Shown in pieces: positions 61,833 to 64,000 of a DNA stretch of 64,000 bases (position 1 is the first letter of the stretch; the number at the start of each line of letters is the position of its first letter). The notes below the pieces were generated by a model. That model had not been told where the DNA came from and did not search any database. It was given only the letters and a program-made list of their open reading frames with translations. Location: contig NZ_JACIGJ010000001.1 of assembly GCF_014197855.1 (NCBI RefSeq), positions 434,001 to 498,000 of the forward strand. The letters run 5' to 3'. Made by a program: the position numbers and the translations under genes. Source of the stretch: Roseospira marina (GTDB taxonomy: Bacteria > Pseudomonadota > Alphaproteobacteria > Rhodospirillales > Rhodospirillaceae).

Positions 61833-63635
61833 TTATCCGGCCAGAATGGCGTCGTCGATGACGAACTGCGGCGTCGTCCGGCCTTGCCACCGGTCGACCC
61901 GCAACGTTCCCGCGATATGCATCGTGCGCCCTTGGCCCGTCAGAAGCGCCTGCCCGAGGTCGCCGTCCGCGACCTTAAAGGCGATGGCTTTCAAGCGCCC
62001 GCCCGCCGATCCGCCAAGCTGGCACCGCACATGCCCCATGCCGACGATATCGGCGCGCAGTACTCTGGCGTCGGTCAACACGAACGCGGGCTCCGGATTT
62101 CCGGCGCCGAAGGGCGCGATATGGTCGAGGTGTCCGAGGAGGTCCAGGGACGCTCCCTCAACGGCGAGCGCGCCGTCCAGGTCAAGAACGGGGTCCAGCG
62201 CCCCATCGTCCCCCACTTGATCAGCCAGATGGCGGGACAAAAAGCCCTCCAGATCCGTGATCCGATCGGGGTGGAGGCTGAAGCCCGCCGCCATCGCGTG
62301 GCCCCCGCCGAGCGTGAGAATGCCCGCCTCCCGCGCCGCGATGACCGCCGCGCCAAGATCGAGTCCCGGGATCGACCGACCGGAGCCTTTCGCCTGATTG
62401 CCCTCGATGGCCAGGACGCACGCCGGAAGATCGAATCGCTCCCGCAGGCGACTGGCGACAATTCCGATCACGCCCGGGTGCCACCCCTCGCCCGCCGCCA
62501 GGACCATCGGCCCCGCCAGCGGCGTCGTCCGGCCCTCGACCTGCTCCAGCGCCTCCAGCAGGACCTGCGCCTCGATCTCCTTGCGGTCGGCGTTGAAGCC
62601 GTCCAGCGCCTCGGCCATCCGCCGGGCGTCGTCCGGGTCGTCCGTGCTGAGCAACCGCGTGCCCATCGGCGCTTCGCCCACGCGCCCGCCCGCGTTCACC
62701 CGTGGCCCGAGAATATACCCCAGATGAAACGCCGTCGGCGCCTCGGTCAGGCCGGCCACGTCGGCAAGAGCGGCAATCCCGACGTTCTGCCGCCGGGCCA
62801 TGACCTTCAAACCCTGCGTCACGAACGCCCGATTGAGGCCCGTCAGCGGCATGACGTCGCACACAGTGCCGAGCGCGACCAGGTCGAGCAGACCCTTCAG
62901 ATCGGGCTCCGGCCGCTCCGCCGTGAACCACCCTGCTGCGCGCAACGCCCGGTTCAGGCCGACCGTGAGCAAGAACGTCACGCCGACCGCCGCGAGATCC
63001 CGATGCGGTGTGGACTCATCGCGCCGCTTCGGATTGATGACGGCGACGGCATCCGGTAGGCGATCCCCCGGCGCGTGGTGATCGACCACGACCACATCAA
63101 GCCCCACCTCGCGTGCGGCCGCCAAGGGCTCGAACGCGGTCATGCCGCAATCCACACACACGCAGACACTCGCGCCCGCCTCTTGCAACCCCAGCAGGGC
63201 GGGCGCATTGGGGCCGTACCCCTCCTCCAGCCGGTCGGGGATGTGCACGCGCACTGGCGGCGCCCCGACCGCCCGCAGATAGCGCATCAGCAGAGCGCTG
63301 GACGTGGCACCGTCGACATCGTAGTCCCCGAACAGGGCAATCGTATCGCCGCCCTGCACCGCCGAGACCAGGCGTGCGACCGCCGTATCCAGATCCCGCA
63401 GGTGGCTGGGATCGGGAAGCTGATCGCGCATGGTGGGGCACAGGAACCCGGGCGCCGCATCCAGATCAATGCCGCGCGACGCCATGAGGCGGGCAACCAC
63501 ATCCGGCAGGTCATGCCGCTGCGCCAGAGTCAGGGCAAGACGCTCGTCCACTGGGCGCAAGCGCCACCGTCGACCGAGAACGGATCGTTGATCGTCGAAA
63601 AGACCGGTCGGCGGTGCCGCTTCGGCCGTCGTCAT
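61833..63635 (-). CDS. recJ: single-stranded-DNA-specific exonuclease RecJ
   Basis: A 600-residue 5'-3' exonuclease of recombination and mismatch repair. DHH motifs are intact: 'TIALFGDYDVDGATSSALLM', 'VVVDHHAPGDRLPDAVAVIN' and the DHHA1 block 'ILTLGGGHAMAAGFSLHPDR'. 'LGYILGPRVNAGGRVGEA' is typical of RecJ. The C-terminal OB-like domain ends 'RWQGRTTPQFVIDDAILAG'. Its ATG overlaps the glpX stop as ATGA, giving the usual alphaproteobacterial glpX-recJ pair. Confidence 0.95.
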   Translation of the reverse strand: MTTAEAAPPTGLFDDQRSVLGRRWRLRPVDERLALTLAQRHDLPDVVARLMASRGIDLDAAPGFLCPTMRDQLPDPSHLRDLDTAVARLVSAVQGGDTIALFGDYDVDGATSSALLMRYLRAVGAPPVRVHIPDRLEEGYGPNAPALLGLQEAGASVCVCVDCGMTAFEPLAAAREVGLDVVVVDHHAPGDRLPDAVAVINPKRRDESTPHRDLAAVGVTFLLTVGLNRALRAAGWFTAERPEPDLKGLLDLVALGTVCDVMPLTGLNRAFVTQGLKVMARRQNVGIAALADVAGLTEAPTAFHLGYILGPRVNAGGRVGEAPMGTRLLSTDDPDDARRMAEALDGFNADRKEIEAQVLLEALEQVEGRTTPLAGPMVLAAGEGWHPGVIGIVASRLRERFDLPACVLAIEGNQAKGSGRSIPGLDLGAAVIAAREAGILTLGGGHAMAAGFSLHPDRITDLEGFLSRHLADQVGDDGALDPVLDLDGALAVEGASLDLLGHLDHIAPFGAGNPEPAFVLTDARVLRADIVGMGHVRCQLGGSAGGRLKAIAFKVADGDLGQALLTGQGRTMHIAGTLRVDRWQGRTTPQFVIDDAILAG

Positions 63636-64000
63636 TCGGCCCCCGCCGTTGACCGCGCCAGGGCAGCCTTGCGGCGCAGGTCGTGGCGGGATTCAATCCG
63701 CCGCACCGTGCCTGACGTGGACCGCGCGACCATAGAATGGGTGCTTGCGCCGCCGGGCCAAACCCGCACGCCCCGCAGAATCGCCCCGTCGGTCACCCCC
63801 GTCGCGGCGAACATGACATCGCCCTTCACCATATCGGGAAGCGCCAGAATCCGGTCCGGATCACCAAAATCCGTGGCGCGGAGGGCGGCCCTGTCGGCCT
63901 CGGACCGCACGATCAGCCGACCCTGCATCCAACCGCCCATGCAGGCCAGCGCGGCAGCCGACAGCACTCCCTCGCGGGCCCCGCCGGATCCCATCAGCAT
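63632..64000 (-). CDS. glpX: class II fructose-1,6-bisphosphatase GlpX (C-terminal part, cut by window edge)
   Basis: The 122 residues visible are the C-terminal portion of GlpX; the gene continues beyond position 64000. 'MLMGSGGAREGVLSAAALAC' then 'MGGWMQGRLIV' is the conserved substrate-binding region, and 'DVMFAATGVTDGAILRGVRV' the next block. The ATG at the window edge is internal methionine, not the true start. GlpX is a second, structurally unrelated FBPase besides CbbF at 14.9 kb. It precedes recJ with a 4-base overlap. Confidence 0.9.
   Translation of the reverse strand: MLMGSGGAREGVLSAAALACMGGWMQGRLIVRSEADRAALRATDFGDPDRILALPDMVKGDVMFAATGVTDGAILRGVRVWPGGASTHSMVARSTSGTVRRIESRHDLRRKAALARSTAGAE

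Overview
The window looks like chromosomal DNA of a high-G+C alphaproteobacterium, probably a Rhodospirillales-like autotroph or facultative autotroph. The evidence is a red-type (form IC) RuBisCO operon with cbbX, CtrA next to a flagellar ATPase gene, an FNR-type regulator with a perfect anaerobox, a lipoyl-E1beta pyruvate dehydrogenase, and the gene order rlpA-dac-tmk-holB-metG-tatD that is common in this class. Nothing here is phage, plasmid or CRISPR. The only mobile DNA is a dead, chimeric IS5-family remnant at about 3.0-4.1 kb.

Layout. 0.15-1.9 kb: a hotdog thioesterase, then rplM-rpsI with a sigma70-like promoter and a clear terminator. 2.0-2.9 kb: a solitary GSCFA protein. 3.0-4.1 kb: IS remnant. 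4.5-8.7 kb: ccoH-ccoI-ccoS (cbb3 oxidase assembly, copper) followed by an FNR-type regulator. 8.7-12.5 kb: a CGNR regulator divergent from an alpha/beta hydrolase, then a gpt-like phosphoribosyltransferase divergent from a gamma-glutamyltranspeptidase. 12.6-13.7 kb: two overlapping, probably acquired genes (a putative permuted papain-fold enzyme and a small membrane-anchored protein). 13.8-20.6 kb: cbbR divergent from cbbF-P-L-S-X-rpe, the Calvin cycle cluster. 20.7-22.5 kb: a low-complexity coiled-coil protein and a DUF3429-like membrane protein.

22.5-26.6 kb (minus strand): a three-gene envelope cluster encoding a proline-rich OmpA protein, a MotA/ExbB-like channel and a MotB/OmpA-like coiled-coil partner. 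27.0-29.6 kb: efp-suhB divergent from epmA, so EF-P and its lysyl-modifying enzyme are side by side. 29.8-33.7 kb: pdhA-pdhB-pdhC behind a 19-bp palindrome. 33.8-38.1 kb: an XRE regulator, then a type I secretion ABC transporter and its membrane fusion protein. 38.2-39.0 kb: dapB. 39.1-43.5 kb (minus): formate-THF ligase, an MTHFR-like protein and a GcvT-like methyltransferase, which together suggest THF-linked one-carbon oxidation.

43.8-46.2 kb: fliI divergent from ctrA. 46.2-51.2 kb: dnaE divergent from a periplasmic solute-binding-like protein whose domain is interrupted by about 210 acidic/proline-rich residues. 51.5-58.8 kb (minus): a housekeeping operon rlpA-dac-tmk-holB-metG-tatD-MBL hydrolase. 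59.0-64.0 kb (minus): an MltB-like transglycosylase, an unrecognised 407-residue protein, recJ, and the 3' part of glpX, which runs off the window edge.

The most useful leads are the overlapping pair at 12.6-13.7 kb, the MotA/MotB/OmpA-like trio, the interrupted solute-binding protein, the one-carbon cluster, and several unassigned palindromic operators. All calls come from reading the sequence; no database search was run.
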